Of a DNA stretch of 64,000 nucleotides, positions 9,340 through 18,869 are shown in pieces (positions within the stretch are counted from its first letter, which is position 1; every line of letters starts with the position of its first letter). The stretch covers positions 372,001 through 436,000 of the forward strand of contig JADKKJ010000011.1 in the NCBI GenBank assembly GCA_016720565.1, given 5' to 3'. Source of the DNA: Chitinophagaceae bacterium (GTDB lineage: Bacteria > Bacteroidota > Bacteroidia > Chitinophagales > Chitinophagaceae). The translations under genes and the position numbers were made by a program. Under the pieces are notes generated by a model, which was not told where the DNA came from, searched no databases, and was given only the letters and a program-made list of their open reading frames with translations.

Positions 9340-10851
9340 ATGCAGAAGAAGATCAAGTCAGCACTGATTTCCGTTTTTTATAAAGATGGCCTGGAGAACA
9401 TCGTAAAGCTGCTGGATGAACATGGTATCACCATTTATTCCACTGGCGGTACGCAACAGTTCATTGAAGGATTTGGTATTAAAGTGATACCTGTGGAAGA
9501 CCTTACCAGTTATCCTTCCATACTGGGTGGTAGGGTAAAGACCCTGCATCCTTCGGTATTCGGTGGTATTTTAGGAAAAAGAGATGATGAGACCCATCTG
9601 AAAGAGATGGAACAATATAAGATCCCTGAGATAGACCTCGTGATCGTGGACCTGTATCCATTTGAGGAGACCGTAGCCTCCACCAATGAAGAAAAACTCA
9701 TTATTGAAAAAATTGATATCGGCGGGCCTTCCATGATCCGCGCTGCTGCCAAGAATTTCCGTGACCTGCTGGTAGTGGCCGCCAAAAAAGATTACGCCGA
9801 ACTGGAGTCATTGCTTCGCGACCAGCAGGGAAGCAGCAGCCTGGAACAAAGAAGGTCTTTTGCTTCAAAGGCATTCCAGATCGTGGCCCATTATGATGTG
9901 GCCATTTCCCGCTATTTTGATCCGCATGGCAGTGAATTCTTCCAATCCTCTTATGCCAGTCCCCTCCCAATGCGCTATGGAGAGAACCCGCATCAGTCGG
10001 CCCGGTTTTATGGAGACCTATCTTCCTTATTCGATCAACTGAATGGCAAAGAACTTTCGTATAATAACCTGGTGGATGTAGATGCTGCCATGCAACTCAT
10101 ACGTGAACTGGGAAAAACCAGTTTTGCTATCATTAAGCATACAAATGTTTGCGGCGCCGCGCAAAGAGATACAGTAAAAGAGGCATGGGATGCTGCCCTA
10201 ACAGGTGATCCGGAGAGCGCTTTCGGTGGAGTACTGGTTTGCAATGGAAGTATTGACGCTGCCACTGCCAATGCCATCAATGAAATATTCTTTGAAGTGC
10301 TGATCGCCCCTTCATTTGAAGAAGAGGCGCTTGCCATTCTTCGCTCTAAAAAGAATCGCATCCTCCTTCAACTGAAAAAGAATGCTGTGCAGAATGAACA
10401 GTTCAAATCGCTATTGAACGGAGTTTTAGTGCAGCAAACGGATGAAGGAAACTATAAAGAATGGAACGAAGCCGGTGGAAAGGAAAGCAATGCCTCCGAA
10501 AAACAAGACCTGGCTTTTGCCAATATCATTTGCAAAAATCTTAAATCAAATGCCATCGCCCTGGTAAAACAAAGGCAATTGATAGGTAAGGGCTGCGGGC
10601 AAACAAGTCGTATCGACAGTCTCCGGCAGGCCATTGAAAAATCAAGGCAATTCCAATTTGACCTTAACGGGGCCGTGATGGCAAGCGATGCCTTCTTCCC
10701 TTTCAGCGATTGTGTTCAATTAGGACATGAAGCAGGTATTGCTGCCTTCATACAGCCGGGTGGTTCTATTCGTGATAAAGATTCAATTGAATATTGTAAA
10801 AATAATGGACTGGCTATGGTGCTTACCGGCACCCGTCATTTTAAACATTAA
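9340..10851 (+). CDS. purH: Bifunctional AICAR formyltransferase / IMP cyclohydrolase
   Basis: Carries out the last two steps of IMP synthesis: 10-formyl-THF-dependent formylation of AICAR, then ring closure. Residues 1 to about 190 form the MGS-like IMP cyclohydrolase domain (STGGT near 31-35, GGRVKTLHPSVFGGILGKR near 63-81, DLYPFEETV). The rest is the AICAR transformylase domain (MRYGENPHQSARFYG, IIKHTNVCGAAQ with the catalytic K-H pair, SDAFFPFSDCV, and the C-terminal GTRHFKH). Length 503 is normal for the family. The stop overlaps the next start as TAATG, so the EamA gene is translationally coupled. Confidence 0.97.
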   Translation: MQKKIKSALISVFYKDGLENIVKLLDEHGITIYSTGGTQQFIEGFGIKVIPVEDLTSYPSILGGRVKTLHPSVFGGILGKRDDETHLKEMEQYKIPEIDLVIVDLYPFEETVASTNEEKLIIEKIDIGGPSMIRAAAKNFRDLLVVAAKKDYAELESLLRDQQGSSSLEQRRSFASKAFQIVAHYDVAISRYFDPHGSEFFQSSYASPLPMRYGENPHQSARFYGDLSSLFDQLNGKELSYNNLVDVDAAMQLIRELGKTSFAIIKHTNVCGAAQRDTVKEAWDAALTGDPESAFGGVLVCNGSIDAATANAINEIFFEVLIAPSFEEEALAILRSKKNRILLQLKKNAVQNEQFKSLLNGVLVQQTDEGNYKEWNEAGGKESNASEKQDLAFANIICKNLKSNAIALVKQRQLIGKGCGQTSRIDSLRQAIEKSRQFQFDLNGAVMASDAFFPFSDCVQLGHEAGIAAFIQPGGSIRDKDSIEYCKNNGLAMVLTGTRHFKH

Positions 10852-11864
10852 TGAAGCTGATCGATTTCCATAAGGTCATCATTCAGGGTTCAGCGGATTC
10901 GCTGAAGAAATTGGCACTGTTCAATCCTCTGAGCATTAGAAAAAAGGGGACCAGGGCCAAAGCTTTCTTCGCACTGGCCCTGGTATGTTTTTTCTGGGGT
11001 ACCACCTGGGTAGCTTCCAAAAAAGGGGTGACCCATATGCCAGCTTTGCAAATGGCCGGTCTGCGTCAATTGATCGGAGGAACACTTTATGTCAGCTTTT
11101 TCCTTCTCTATAAAAAGTTGCCGCTGCCCAAAGGAAAAGAGTGGAGGCCGGTACTCATACTTTGTCTTTTGAATTTTGTATTAAGTAATGGCCTCAGCAC
11201 CTGGGGCGTAAAATTCGTTAGCGCGGGTTTAGGCGCTATCATGGGTGCTATATTCCCACTATGGCTGGTGGTGATCGGTCTGTTCAGTGTTGGAAATAAG
11301 ATCCCCAAAAAAGCAATTCTCGGATTACTGCTTGGATTCAGCGGGGTTTGTGTGATCTTTTATGAGCATATGCATGATTTCCTGAATCCCGATTTTACCT
11401 TCGGTATCATAATTTCGCTGGTGGCTACCTGGACCTGGGCCCTGGGTACACTTTACACAAAAACACAGGCGGCAAATTTCAATCCTTATTTTAGCCTGGG
11501 ACTCCAAATGCTGATCTCGGGGATCATTACTACCGGCGGGGTGGCAATGGCAGGTCAGGCTATTCCTCTGCAGAGTATCCCCTGGCAATCATGGAGCGCT
11601 ATCGCCTTCCTGGTGGTTTTTGGTTCCGTGGTTGCTTTTATCTGCTACATCTATGCCCTGCAAAATCTTCCTATCGAGCAGGCTTCTATTTATGCCTATG
11701 TAAATCCTATTGTTGCTGTATTCTGCGGATGGCTTTTGTTCAATGAAATGGTGACGGGATTTATTATTGTAGGCGGACTGGTTACCCTTGCAGGGGTGTT
11801 CCTGGTAAATAAAGCATTTAAGAATGTACCCCCTCCGGAGCAACCGGAAAATGAGGGTATATAA
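10851..11864 (+). CDS. EamA family (DMT superfamily) transporter
   Basis: An inner-membrane protein with two EamA repeats of about five helices each. The first begins ALALVCFFWGTTWVASKKGV near residue 40; the second covers about residues 180-325 and ends in YVNPIVAVFCGWLLFNEMVTGF, the conserved EamA tail region. The usual role of the family is metabolite or drug efflux; the substrate cannot be read from the sequence. The ATG overlaps the purH stop by one base, so it is co-transcribed with purH. A basic N-terminal extension of about 35 residues before the first helix is unusual, but no better start exists downstream. Confidence 0.88.
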   Translation: MKLIDFHKVIIQGSADSLKKLALFNPLSIRKKGTRAKAFFALALVCFFWGTTWVASKKGVTHMPALQMAGLRQLIGGTLYVSFFLLYKKLPLPKGKEWRPVLILCLLNFVLSNGLSTWGVKFVSAGLGAIMGAIFPLWLVVIGLFSVGNKIPKKAILGLLLGFSGVCVIFYEHMHDFLNPDFTFGIIISLVATWTWALGTLYTKTQAANFNPYFSLGLQMLISGIITTGGVAMAGQAIPLQSIPWQSWSAIAFLVVFGSVVAFICYIYALQNLPIEQASIYAYVNPIVAVFCGWLLFNEMVTGFIIVGGLVTLAGVFLVNKAFKNVPPPEQPENEGI

Positions 11865-11909
11865 TAAATAGTGAGTAGCAGAAATTGTATCAAAAGCGCA
11901 GGCATTACC

Positions 11910-12698
11910 TTAACTGCCAATTTTCATTCGGCGCATATACCACTCAATACAAAAAATGGCAAAGAGCAGCAGGAAACCGGATGGAAGGATCGTTTCCCAA
12001 TTGATACCTTCCGGTTTACTTAATACAGCATCGGGCTGCTGAACGATCCATATAGTCACTTTATTTCCGGTCTCACCAAAAGCAGAGGTAGTAAGATTTA
12101 CGGCAAAATGCAGGCCGGTTGGAGCAGCAAGCCCTTTGGAATAGACTGCCGCGATCCCAAAGATCAAACCCCAAATGGCAGGTCCATAAAATGAACTGGC
12201 AATGGACCAGCCATTGGCAATATGGTATAATGCAAATAGTATGGATGTGATAAATATAGATTGGCGTACTCCTGTCTTTCCTTTCAATAGCACCAGGGAA
12301 TAACCACGGAAGCCTACTTCTTCCATTAAGGCCAGCGAAAATATTTGCAACGTTAGCAGCAGGAACAACCAAATTGTAAAATTCTTATTTATACTGATCC
12401 TGATGCCTGAAAAATACATAACAGTCCCGGCAAGGGTTCCCATGATCAGCAAACCTGCAAGCGCTCCAGCGAAAAAATTTTTCAATGTTCGCCGACCGGG
12501 CTTCAGTCCAATACCAGCCAGGTTTTCTCTAGCTGCTTTTAAAAAAAGTAGCGTGACCAAAAACGCGGCAATTGACCCAAAAATTCCATAGGCCAATCTT
12601 ACCCATTCCTTTGAGAAAAAATTAGCCAAATATGACATGAGAATAAAACCAACTGTGATGGCAATAGAAAACAATATTGATTTAAGTATGGGCTTCAT
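11910..12698 (-). CDS. CPBP family intramembrane glutamic endopeptidase
   Basis: A multi-spanning membrane protein of 262 residues with the three CPBP (Abi/RCE1-like) motifs: EEVGFRG near residue 136 (EExxxR with the catalytic glutamates), FALYH near 165 (FxxxH) and HFAVNL near 205 (HxxxN/D). The family members cleave or bind prenylated or other membrane substrates; in bacteria most have unknown targets. It is transcribed alone, convergent with the EamA gene (46 bases between stops). About 120 bases separate its start from the end of the upstream minus-strand hydrolase. Confidence 0.88.
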   Translation of the reverse strand: MKPILKSILFSIAITVGFILMSYLANFFSKEWVRLAYGIFGSIAAFLVTLLFLKAARENLAGIGLKPGRRTLKNFFAGALAGLLIMGTLAGTVMYFSGIRISINKNFTIWLFLLLTLQIFSLALMEEVGFRGYSLVLLKGKTGVRQSIFITSILFALYHIANGWSIASSFYGPAIWGLIFGIAAVYSKGLAAPTGLHFAVNLTTSAFGETGNKVTIWIVQQPDAVLSKPEGINWETILPSGFLLLFAIFCIEWYMRRMKIGS

Positions 12699-12819
12699 TT
12701 TTCAGAAACATCGCTACCCTTGGGTCCAGGATCCCTGCATCACAGGCTTGTCCCTGCTAATTTTGAATAATCACTAAAAGACATAATGAAACAAGGGAGC
12801 ATATTTTTATCATTCGCAA

Positions 12820-14667
12820 TTATTCTTTCACTACGGGTAACTCTATATAACTGGCATATTGCTTATTACAATAGATCGTCTGCGTTGCCTTTATAAAATC
12901 AGCCTCCCTGGCTTCAAAAATATTAGGTACAAATTTCTGTGGGTTTCGGTCAATAATGGGAAACCAGCTGCTTTGTATCTGTATCATCAGCTGGTGCCCT
13001 TTTAGAAACCTATGATTGATATCATGGAGGTCAATAATAAATTCTTCCGCTTTTCCTGGCACAAGAGGGGAAGGCTGGGAAAAACTCTTTCGGAATCGAC
13101 CCCTTATCACTTCCATAGCAACCGGCAACTGGTAACCACTCATTGATCTGTTGGAGCTATCAAATGCCGGATAAACGTCAATAAGTTTCACTATAAAATC
13201 GGCGTCCGTTCCGGTTGTAGAAGCAAAAATATGCGCCATCACCTTACCTGTCACAGTCATATTTTCAGCCAGGCTATCCATTATAAAACTTACCACATCC
13301 GGTCTTGTAGTTACAAAGCGCTGATCTTCCACATGCCAGGTATACCAACGGCTGCCTTCCCCATAGGTCGCTTCAATGGGCAGGTTTCTATAGGGAACAG
13401 GGGATGCGGGGTCGCTTAAATAACTTACTGAACCGGAAATGGCTGATGGTTTTATAAAACCGATCTTTTTATCTGCGGTAGCATACAATTTTTTCATGAC
13501 CGCATTTTTTGGAGGCCAGGTTTCATAGGTCTTCCATGTATTGCTGCCTGTCTGAAAACAATTGGCTTCCGAAAATTTTCCATCGCCAATTCCCCGAAGC
13601 CAATAATCGAACCAGCGTTTTTGTAAAGCCTGGAACCATTGGGCAGTATTGCTTCCAAAACTGATCTTACCCAGGCTATCTGCTTTTCGGCCTTCCCAGC
13701 CCCCATGATTCCATGGACCAAGAACAATAAAATTGCGGTTAAAACTATCTTTCTTTTCAAGATGGGAATACATCAACTGTGGTCCATTCAGATCTTCCTG
13801 GTCAAAATAGCCACCTACATGTAGAATGGGGATCTGGGGCCGCTGAATATAAGTGAGGGTTGAACTTTTTAACCAGTAGTCGTCATAGCCCGGATGTTTT
13901 ACAAAATCGTTCCATGCCGCCAGACGACCTTTAAAATATTTTTCATTTACATTTTTAAGGGGCCCCAATTGCAGGTACCAGTTATACAGATCATATTGGG
14001 GAAATGGAAAATCGCTGTTTGAATTCTTATCATTTTCTACCAGGTAACTGTATTCAAAACCATAGCTTAATCTAAATGCCCCATTGTGGTGGAAATCATC
14101 TCCTAAAAACATATCAGCCGGCGAAGCCTGCGGCGAACTTGCCTTTAGGGCAGGGTGAGGGTCAACAGATGCATCCAGGGCAAGATAACCCGGATAGGAA
14201 ACCCCGTTGATCCCCGCATTACCATTATTGTTAGGGATGTTCTTTATCAGCCACTCGATGGCATCATAGGCATCTGTGCTCTCATCTGTTTTGGTCTTAT
14301 CGAATAAATGATACAACGGCCTTGTCATTTCAAAGGTCCCTTCGCTTTTAAATTTTCCCCGCATATCCTGGAAAACGAAAATATATCCCTCCCGGGCCAT
14401 ATCGCTGAAGGACCCCATCTGGTTCAGCGGAATGGTTGAATTGTCTGGCAAAGGAAAATCAGCCCCGTAGGGAGTTCGTTGAATCAATAAAGGGCCCGGT
14501 GGCATTTTCTGCGTGGGGGCCAGCACCACCGTAAATAGTTTTACCCCATCTCTCATGGGTACCATATAGGACTTCTTGGTATAGGAAGAGAGAGTGTCTG
14601 CCTGGCAATAAAGTTTGCCAGAGATCATAATGATCAGTAACACTAAAAGAAGGTTTTTTTGCATCAT
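12820..14667 (-). CDS. CocE/NonD family (X-Pro dipeptidyl-peptidase-like) hydrolase
   Basis: An exported serine hydrolase of the S15/CocE type, 615 residues. A signal peptide (MMQKNLLLVLLIIMISGKLYC) precedes the alpha/beta-hydrolase domain. The nucleophile motif GVSYPG places the catalytic serine at residue 157, and FQDMRGKFKSEG is the conserved strand before it. GPWNHGGW carries the likely catalytic histidine and the FDQEDLNGP region the acid. The C-terminal third is the jelly-roll domain of the family (VTGKVMAHIFASTTGTDADF). Relatives hydrolyse acylated or Pro-containing substrates; the substrate here is unknown. No obvious operon partner. Confidence 0.9.
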   Translation of the reverse strand: MMQKNLLLVLLIIMISGKLYCQADTLSSYTKKSYMVPMRDGVKLFTVVLAPTQKMPPGPLLIQRTPYGADFPLPDNSTIPLNQMGSFSDMAREGYIFVFQDMRGKFKSEGTFEMTRPLYHLFDKTKTDESTDAYDAIEWLIKNIPNNNGNAGINGVSYPGYLALDASVDPHPALKASSPQASPADMFLGDDFHHNGAFRLSYGFEYSYLVENDKNSNSDFPFPQYDLYNWYLQLGPLKNVNEKYFKGRLAAWNDFVKHPGYDDYWLKSSTLTYIQRPQIPILHVGGYFDQEDLNGPQLMYSHLEKKDSFNRNFIVLGPWNHGGWEGRKADSLGKISFGSNTAQWFQALQKRWFDYWLRGIGDGKFSEANCFQTGSNTWKTYETWPPKNAVMKKLYATADKKIGFIKPSAISGSVSYLSDPASPVPYRNLPIEATYGEGSRWYTWHVEDQRFVTTRPDVVSFIMDSLAENMTVTGKVMAHIFASTTGTDADFIVKLIDVYPAFDSSNRSMSGYQLPVAMEVIRGRFRKSFSQPSPLVPGKAEEFIIDLHDINHRFLKGHQLMIQIQSSWFPIIDRNPQKFVPNIFEAREADFIKATQTIYCNKQYASYIELPVVKE

Positions 14668-14870
14668 TTAATATTTACAATAAGGTTTTGAATACCCTGC
14701 TGGAGGATGGAATAGTCTCAGCATGGAGAAAATATGATTTAGGCTGAATGATCCATGTAGCCATACTAATATAAGGTTTATTCCTCTGTGAAAGCTCCTA
14801 TTTACCACTTATAAAAAAGCCGGATCTTTCCTGAATTCATTTGAATAAATTGGAAGATAATTACCTGGTC

Positions 14871-17312
14871 ATGCCTAAGGCCCTTTTTCTATTCATTTTT
14901 TATTGTTTTTATCAGCAGGTCCATGGCCAGCCGACAGCGAAAGCTCTCATTAACGTTACAGCGAACAACGAGCAGAAAAATCCTTTACCTGGGGCTGCCA
15001 TCTCTTTGTTGTCCATTGACTCAGTTATTATTCAAACGTTGATAGCAGACCCTATGGGAAAGGTGCAGTTTACTGACCTGAAGCCAATTAAATACCTGGT
15101 TCGCGTTAGCTTTAAAGGATTTGAGGATGGCATTAGCCCAATAATAGATCTTGAAAAGGAAAATCCATATGCAGCAATAATTACCCTGAAAACAAAAACT
15201 AAAATTTTAGATGAGGTGACCATCGTTTCCAAAAAGCCACTTATTCAGTTTCTGCCAGATAAAATTATTATTAACCCGGAGGCCAATATCAGTAATGCTG
15301 GCGCTACGGTCATGGATGTGCTGGAGAAATCTCCAGGCATCACGGTTGGAAAAGATGGTTCTATCATTATGAAGGGAAAACCATCAGTCATGGTTTTGAT
15401 AGATGGCAAACCTACCCAATTGAGTGGTGCGGATCTTCAGGCCTACCTGTCGGGAATGAGCGCTTCCCAGATTGAGACCATAGAGCTGATCGAGAACCCC
15501 GGCGCCAAATACGATGCGGCAGGCAATGCAGGGATCATCAATATAAAAACCAAGGCAAACAGGATGAAAGGTTTTAATGGTTCGCTGAACCTGAGTGCAG
15601 GCCAGGGCTTTTATCCCAAGACGGGAAATTCGCTGAACCTGAATTACCGGAATGGGAAAATGAACTGGTTCCTGAATTTTGGCAACCGGGCCAGCTATGA
15701 AAAAATGAATCTTTACACGCTGCGAAAATATTTTGATGTCAACCACAAAGATTCCGCCTTACTGGAACAACCAAACTTTAGCAAAAACCTGCAGGTAGGA
15801 AACAATATTAAAACAGGCTTTGATTGGTTTGCCAGTAAAAATACAACCATTGGACTTGTGTTTACCGGGGGAGTATTCGACAGAGATGCCAATAGTTTCA
15901 GCGCGATCAAATGGATGGACCCCTCCTACCATGTAGATTCTGTCATTAATACCTATGGTAAGAATAACCGTAACTTCAGGAGAGGGGGCATAAACATCAA
16001 CGGGAAACATACCATCGATAAACACTCTGAGATCAGCGCTGACCTTGACCTGGTAAAATTCAATATAAATGGTGATCAGAATTACCAGACACAGGTAGAT
16101 GCTCCCGGAACTAATATCGAAACCACCAAGGGTAATATTCCTTCAAGGCTCACTATTGTCACCTTCCGTTCCGATTATTCCAGGCAATTCAAAAATTTGC
16201 TTTTGGAGTCCGGTTTAAAATCAGCAAATACGAAGACGGATAACCTGGCGGAATATTACTACTTCGACAATACCACCTGGCAGCCTGATCTTGGCAGAAG
16301 TAATCATTTTCTTTACAATGAAAATATTACCGCTTTATATTCAAGCCTGGATGCAAAACAGGGGAAATGGCATTGGCAGGCCGGGCTTCGCTTTGAATAT
16401 ACGACTTACAAGGCCCATCAATTGGGCAATTCAATAGTAAAAGATTCGGCCTTTAAAAAGAACTATGGCAGTTTTTTCCCTACCGCCTTTATTTCCTATG
16501 ATGCCGACAGTAATAACAGCATTACTTTCCGGATAGGAAGGAGAATTGACCGACCACCGTTTCAAAACCTGAATCCTTTCCAGACGATATTGAATAAGTA
16601 TACTTATGAATCGGGGAATCCTTTTATCAAACCGCAGTATACCTGGAACTTTGCCTTATCGCATACCTATAAACAAATGCTGACCACTGAATTTTCCTAT
16701 GGTTACCTCAGCGATTATTTTTCGCAGATCTTCCTGATTGATTCCAACAGTAGTAATGTAAACAAGAATACGATCATCTATACCCGGGGAAATGTAGGAT
16801 CCTTCCAGAATTTCGGTGTCTCTGAAACTTTCCAGCGACCCATTACAAAATGGTGGAACCTCACTGCGGTTGCGGTGCTTAACCATAAGATCATTAAAGG
16901 GGTTGTATGGGCGCCACTGACGGCCAAAGTGACCCAGTTGAATATCAGTATTAATAACCAGGTGCAATTGAAAAAAGGCTGGGGATTTGAGGTGAGCGGG
17001 TATTACCAGACCAAAAGCCAGATCGACCTGCAGGAATGGCTGAAACCTCAGGGAGAATTGAACCTGGGTATTTCAAAGCAAATACTAAAGAACAAAGGCT
17101 CATTGAAATTGAGTGTTCGCGATATAACCTATTTCACCAATTATTCGGGCTATTCTACATTTGAGAATGCCCATGAACCATTTACTGTTAAATGGGATTC
17201 CAGGGTGGTGCGACTGAATTTCAGCTGGCGTTTTGGAAAAGCCATGAAAGCGATCAACCGTTCTGAGGGTGGTGCGGCCGATGAGATCAACAGGGTTGGT
17301 AACGGCAACTAG
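14871..17312 (+). CDS. Outer membrane beta-barrel family protein (TonB receptor-like)
   Basis: A predicted outer-membrane protein of 813 residues. After a signal peptide (MPKALFLFIFYCFYQQVHGQ) come a carboxypeptidase-regulatory-like domain (about 25-110: NPLPGAAISLLSID, FTDLKPIKYLVRVSFKGF) and a plug domain (GATVMDVLEKSPGITV, VMVLIDGKPTQLSG, NPGAKYDAAGNAGIINIKTK). The rest is an OMP_b-brl_3-type barrel. The substrate is unknown. In-frame TTG codons at 14841 and 14850 lie upstream, and a TTCATTTG box at 14836-14843 sits next to them; ATG 14871 gives the best signal peptide. The terminal strand ends NFSWRFGKAMK plus a polar tail rather than in an aromatic residue. Confidence 0.87.
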   Translation: MPKALFLFIFYCFYQQVHGQPTAKALINVTANNEQKNPLPGAAISLLSIDSVIIQTLIADPMGKVQFTDLKPIKYLVRVSFKGFEDGISPIIDLEKENPYAAIITLKTKTKILDEVTIVSKKPLIQFLPDKIIINPEANISNAGATVMDVLEKSPGITVGKDGSIIMKGKPSVMVLIDGKPTQLSGADLQAYLSGMSASQIETIELIENPGAKYDAAGNAGIINIKTKANRMKGFNGSLNLSAGQGFYPKTGNSLNLNYRNGKMNWFLNFGNRASYEKMNLYTLRKYFDVNHKDSALLEQPNFSKNLQVGNNIKTGFDWFASKNTTIGLVFTGGVFDRDANSFSAIKWMDPSYHVDSVINTYGKNNRNFRRGGININGKHTIDKHSEISADLDLVKFNINGDQNYQTQVDAPGTNIETTKGNIPSRLTIVTFRSDYSRQFKNLLLESGLKSANTKTDNLAEYYYFDNTTWQPDLGRSNHFLYNENITALYSSLDAKQGKWHWQAGLRFEYTTYKAHQLGNSIVKDSAFKKNYGSFFPTAFISYDADSNNSITFRIGRRIDRPPFQNLNPFQTILNKYTYESGNPFIKPQYTWNFALSHTYKQMLTTEFSYGYLSDYFSQIFLIDSNSSNVNKNTIIYTRGNVGSFQNFGVSETFQRPITKWWNLTAVAVLNHKIIKGVVWAPLTAKVTQLNISINNQVQLKKGWGFEVSGYYQTKSQIDLQEWLKPQGELNLGISKQILKNKGSLKLSVRDITYFTNYSGYSTFENAHEPFTVKWDSRVVRLNFSWRFGKAMKAINRSEGGAADEINRVGNGN

Positions 17313-17373
17313 GCATTAAATAGTTCCATGCTTTTATCAACTACAGACCTCCTCGTAAACCCGGAATTTTCCC

Positions 17374-17889
17374 TTAACCCTGTTTTAAATAATAGTATTC
17401 ATTTCGCTTTATCCAATCTTGCTGGTCCAGGAACCTGACCTCCTTAACGGTTTGGAACGTTGTTTTCCCAATTCTATAGCGGTGCCTGATGATCGCATCT
17501 TTATTATCATTGCCATCCTTGCCAGTGGTCTCGGTAATAATTTCCACCGTTCCATCCTCCAGGGTTTCCCTCAGTATTATTTTTTCGCCATTTATGGATC
17601 CCCCCTCATCGGAAATACGAAAAGTATCTGTTGAATTAGCTTTTGGCTCGTTTGGATAAAGATGTGAAAAACTATACTGGTCTTTCGCTTCTATTTTTGA
17701 AATGACCAGGTCGGCCGGCATTGTATAGGGTTTACCAGAACTATAATCCAGGTAGGTCAGCGAGCCTTTCCAGGAACCAACCAGCATAGTAAGTTCATTA
17801 CTGGTTATTTTGTAGTCAGCCTGGGAATAGGAAATACCGGCGGAAAAGACAAGAAAAAAAAGAGTCAGTAAAAAGGCTGATCTATTCAC
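17374..17889 (-). CDS. Small exported protein of unknown function
   Basis: Taken from a GTG at 17889 this is 171 residues: a signal peptide (VNRSAFLLTLFFLVFSAGISYSQ) then a beta-rich domain opening with LTMLVGSWKGSLTYLDYSSGK and continuing with ISKIEAKDQYSFSHLYPNEP. It resembles small lipocalin-like or DUF1579-type exported domains, but I do not recognise a family. The frame is open to 18099, but the upstream 70 codons look like debris of a different gene plus a promoter region (see 17890-18099). It is the last gene of the minus-strand run that begins with DUF3109. Confidence 0.6.
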   Translation of the reverse strand: MNRSAFLLTLFFLVFSAGISYSQADYKITSNELTMLVGSWKGSLTYLDYSSGKPYTMPADLVISKIEAKDQYSFSHLYPNEPKANSTDTFRISDEGGSINGEKIILRETLEDGTVEIITETTGKDGNDNKDAIIRHRYRIGKTTFQTVKEVRFLDQQDWIKRNEYYYLKQG

Positions 17890-18099
17890 AGTGCTGGGTT
17901 TGATTTGGGTTGAGAAAATTTTATTACCCGTTAAAGATATTCTTTCTGAATCGGGGTTCCTTCCAAAATAGTGCATTTTAAAATAAGGAGTAATAGCAAT
18001 GGCGAATATGGAATTACTGAAGAAGGTAATTTTTTTCACCTGGAACTCCTGTTTTGGATGTTCCGGCTCCGCCAATTTCAAATTTTGACCCTGACTCAT
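17890..18099 (-). pseudogene. Remnant of a TMEM175 (DUF1211)-like channel gene, N-terminus only
   Basis: The first 37 codons encode a soluble start, then EFQVKKITFFSNSIFAIAIT. This matches the N-terminus of TMEM175-family potassium channels, whose hallmark is R-x-x-x-F-S-D-x-V/I-x-A-I-x-x-T in the first helix. Here the arginine is lysine and the FSD aspartate is asparagine, and directly after IAIT the similarity stops. The rest of the family (about 160 more residues in two repeats) is missing. The reading frame happens to run on into the next gene. It starts 14 bases after the beta-lactamase stop, so the intact gene was probably once part of this operon. Reading it as one fused protein with 17374-17889 is the alternative. 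Confidence 0.55.
17932..17939 (-). promoter_or_regulatory. Predicted -7 box for the small exported protein
   Basis: On the minus strand TATCTTTA (TAnnTTTA variant, also seen before the genes at 54099 and 56000) lies 42 nt upstream of the GTG at 17889. It supports starting that gene at 17889 rather than 18099. Confidence 0.35.
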
Positions 18100-18113
18100 G
18101 TATGAATATTGAA

Positions 18114-18869
18114 TTATTTCATGGTTGATTTCCCAGCTTTTATCTTCCGTAGATCTTCAGCCATCACCCCTGTATGCTTCAGCGATCTAAGATCGGTCCA
18201 GTCTCCATGCCCAACAATGATATACTTAGGATTCCGGCATTTTTTCTGAACTTTTTTTATTGTTGAAGCATACTCCAGCTTATTAGCATCGCCCAAATTG
18301 CCCAGGTTATCGTCACTGGCGCTTTTGATCAAACAAGCTCCATAAAGAAGTTGCTGTTCGTTGAACCATATGATGATATTATCCGGAGAATGACCCGGCC
18401 CGGGATAATAAGTTTCGAAAGTATATCCGCCAATATTAAAGATCGTATCCTTTGCAATCAGGGATTCCGCCCTTTTTTTGTTTGTTTTTTTACTCAGGCT
18501 ATCTGTAAGAATTGTAGTATAGGTTTTTATCCCCTGGCTTCTGTAAAATTCAAGTCCTGCTGTCCTGTCTTCATGAAAATGTGTGGAAATGCAAAGCACT
18601 ACCTGTTTTTGATGTCTGACCTTTATACTATCCAGCAAAGGTTGAAACTGGGCGGTATCCCAGGGAGTATCGAATAATACAACTCCTTTGGCAGTCACCA
18701 GGTACATTCCATTTGCGGGGATCTTTTCTCCCTCATATAAATTGTAGGTAGTATAAATATAAAAATCCCCTGTGAGCGGGGTGATCTGCAGATCATTGCT
18801 CTTTCCCTGGCCAAAGAGATCGGGTAAGAAAAAAATAAGAGCAATCGTGAATAAACTTTTACCCAACAT
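18114..18869 (-). CDS. Subclass B1 metallo-beta-lactamase
   Basis: A secreted zinc beta-lactamase of 251 residues (signal peptide MLGKSLFTIALIFFLPDLFGQ). All B1 ligands are present: H97-x-H99-x-D101 in STHFHEDRTAGLEF, H160 in PGPGHSPDN, C179 in LLYGACLIKS and H221 in IIVGHGDW. K182 after C179 is the B1 carboxylate-binding lysine. Both zinc sites (three-His and Asp-Cys-His) therefore look intact. Chromosomal B1 enzymes (BlaB, IND, EBR types) are typical of Bacteroidota. The start overlaps the AspH-like gene by 11 bases, so it is part of a minus-strand operon. Hydrolysis of carbapenems is inferred from the subclass. Confidence 0.9.
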   Translation of the reverse strand: MLGKSLFTIALIFFLPDLFGQGKSNDLQITPLTGDFYIYTTYNLYEGEKIPANGMYLVTAKGVVLFDTPWDTAQFQPLLDSIKVRHQKQVVLCISTHFHEDRTAGLEFYRSQGIKTYTTILTDSLSKKTNKKRAESLIAKDTIFNIGGYTFETYYPGPGHSPDNIIIWFNEQQLLYGACLIKSASDDNLGNLGDANKLEYASTIKKVQKKCRNPKYIIVGHGDWTDLRSLKHTGVMAEDLRKIKAGKSTMK

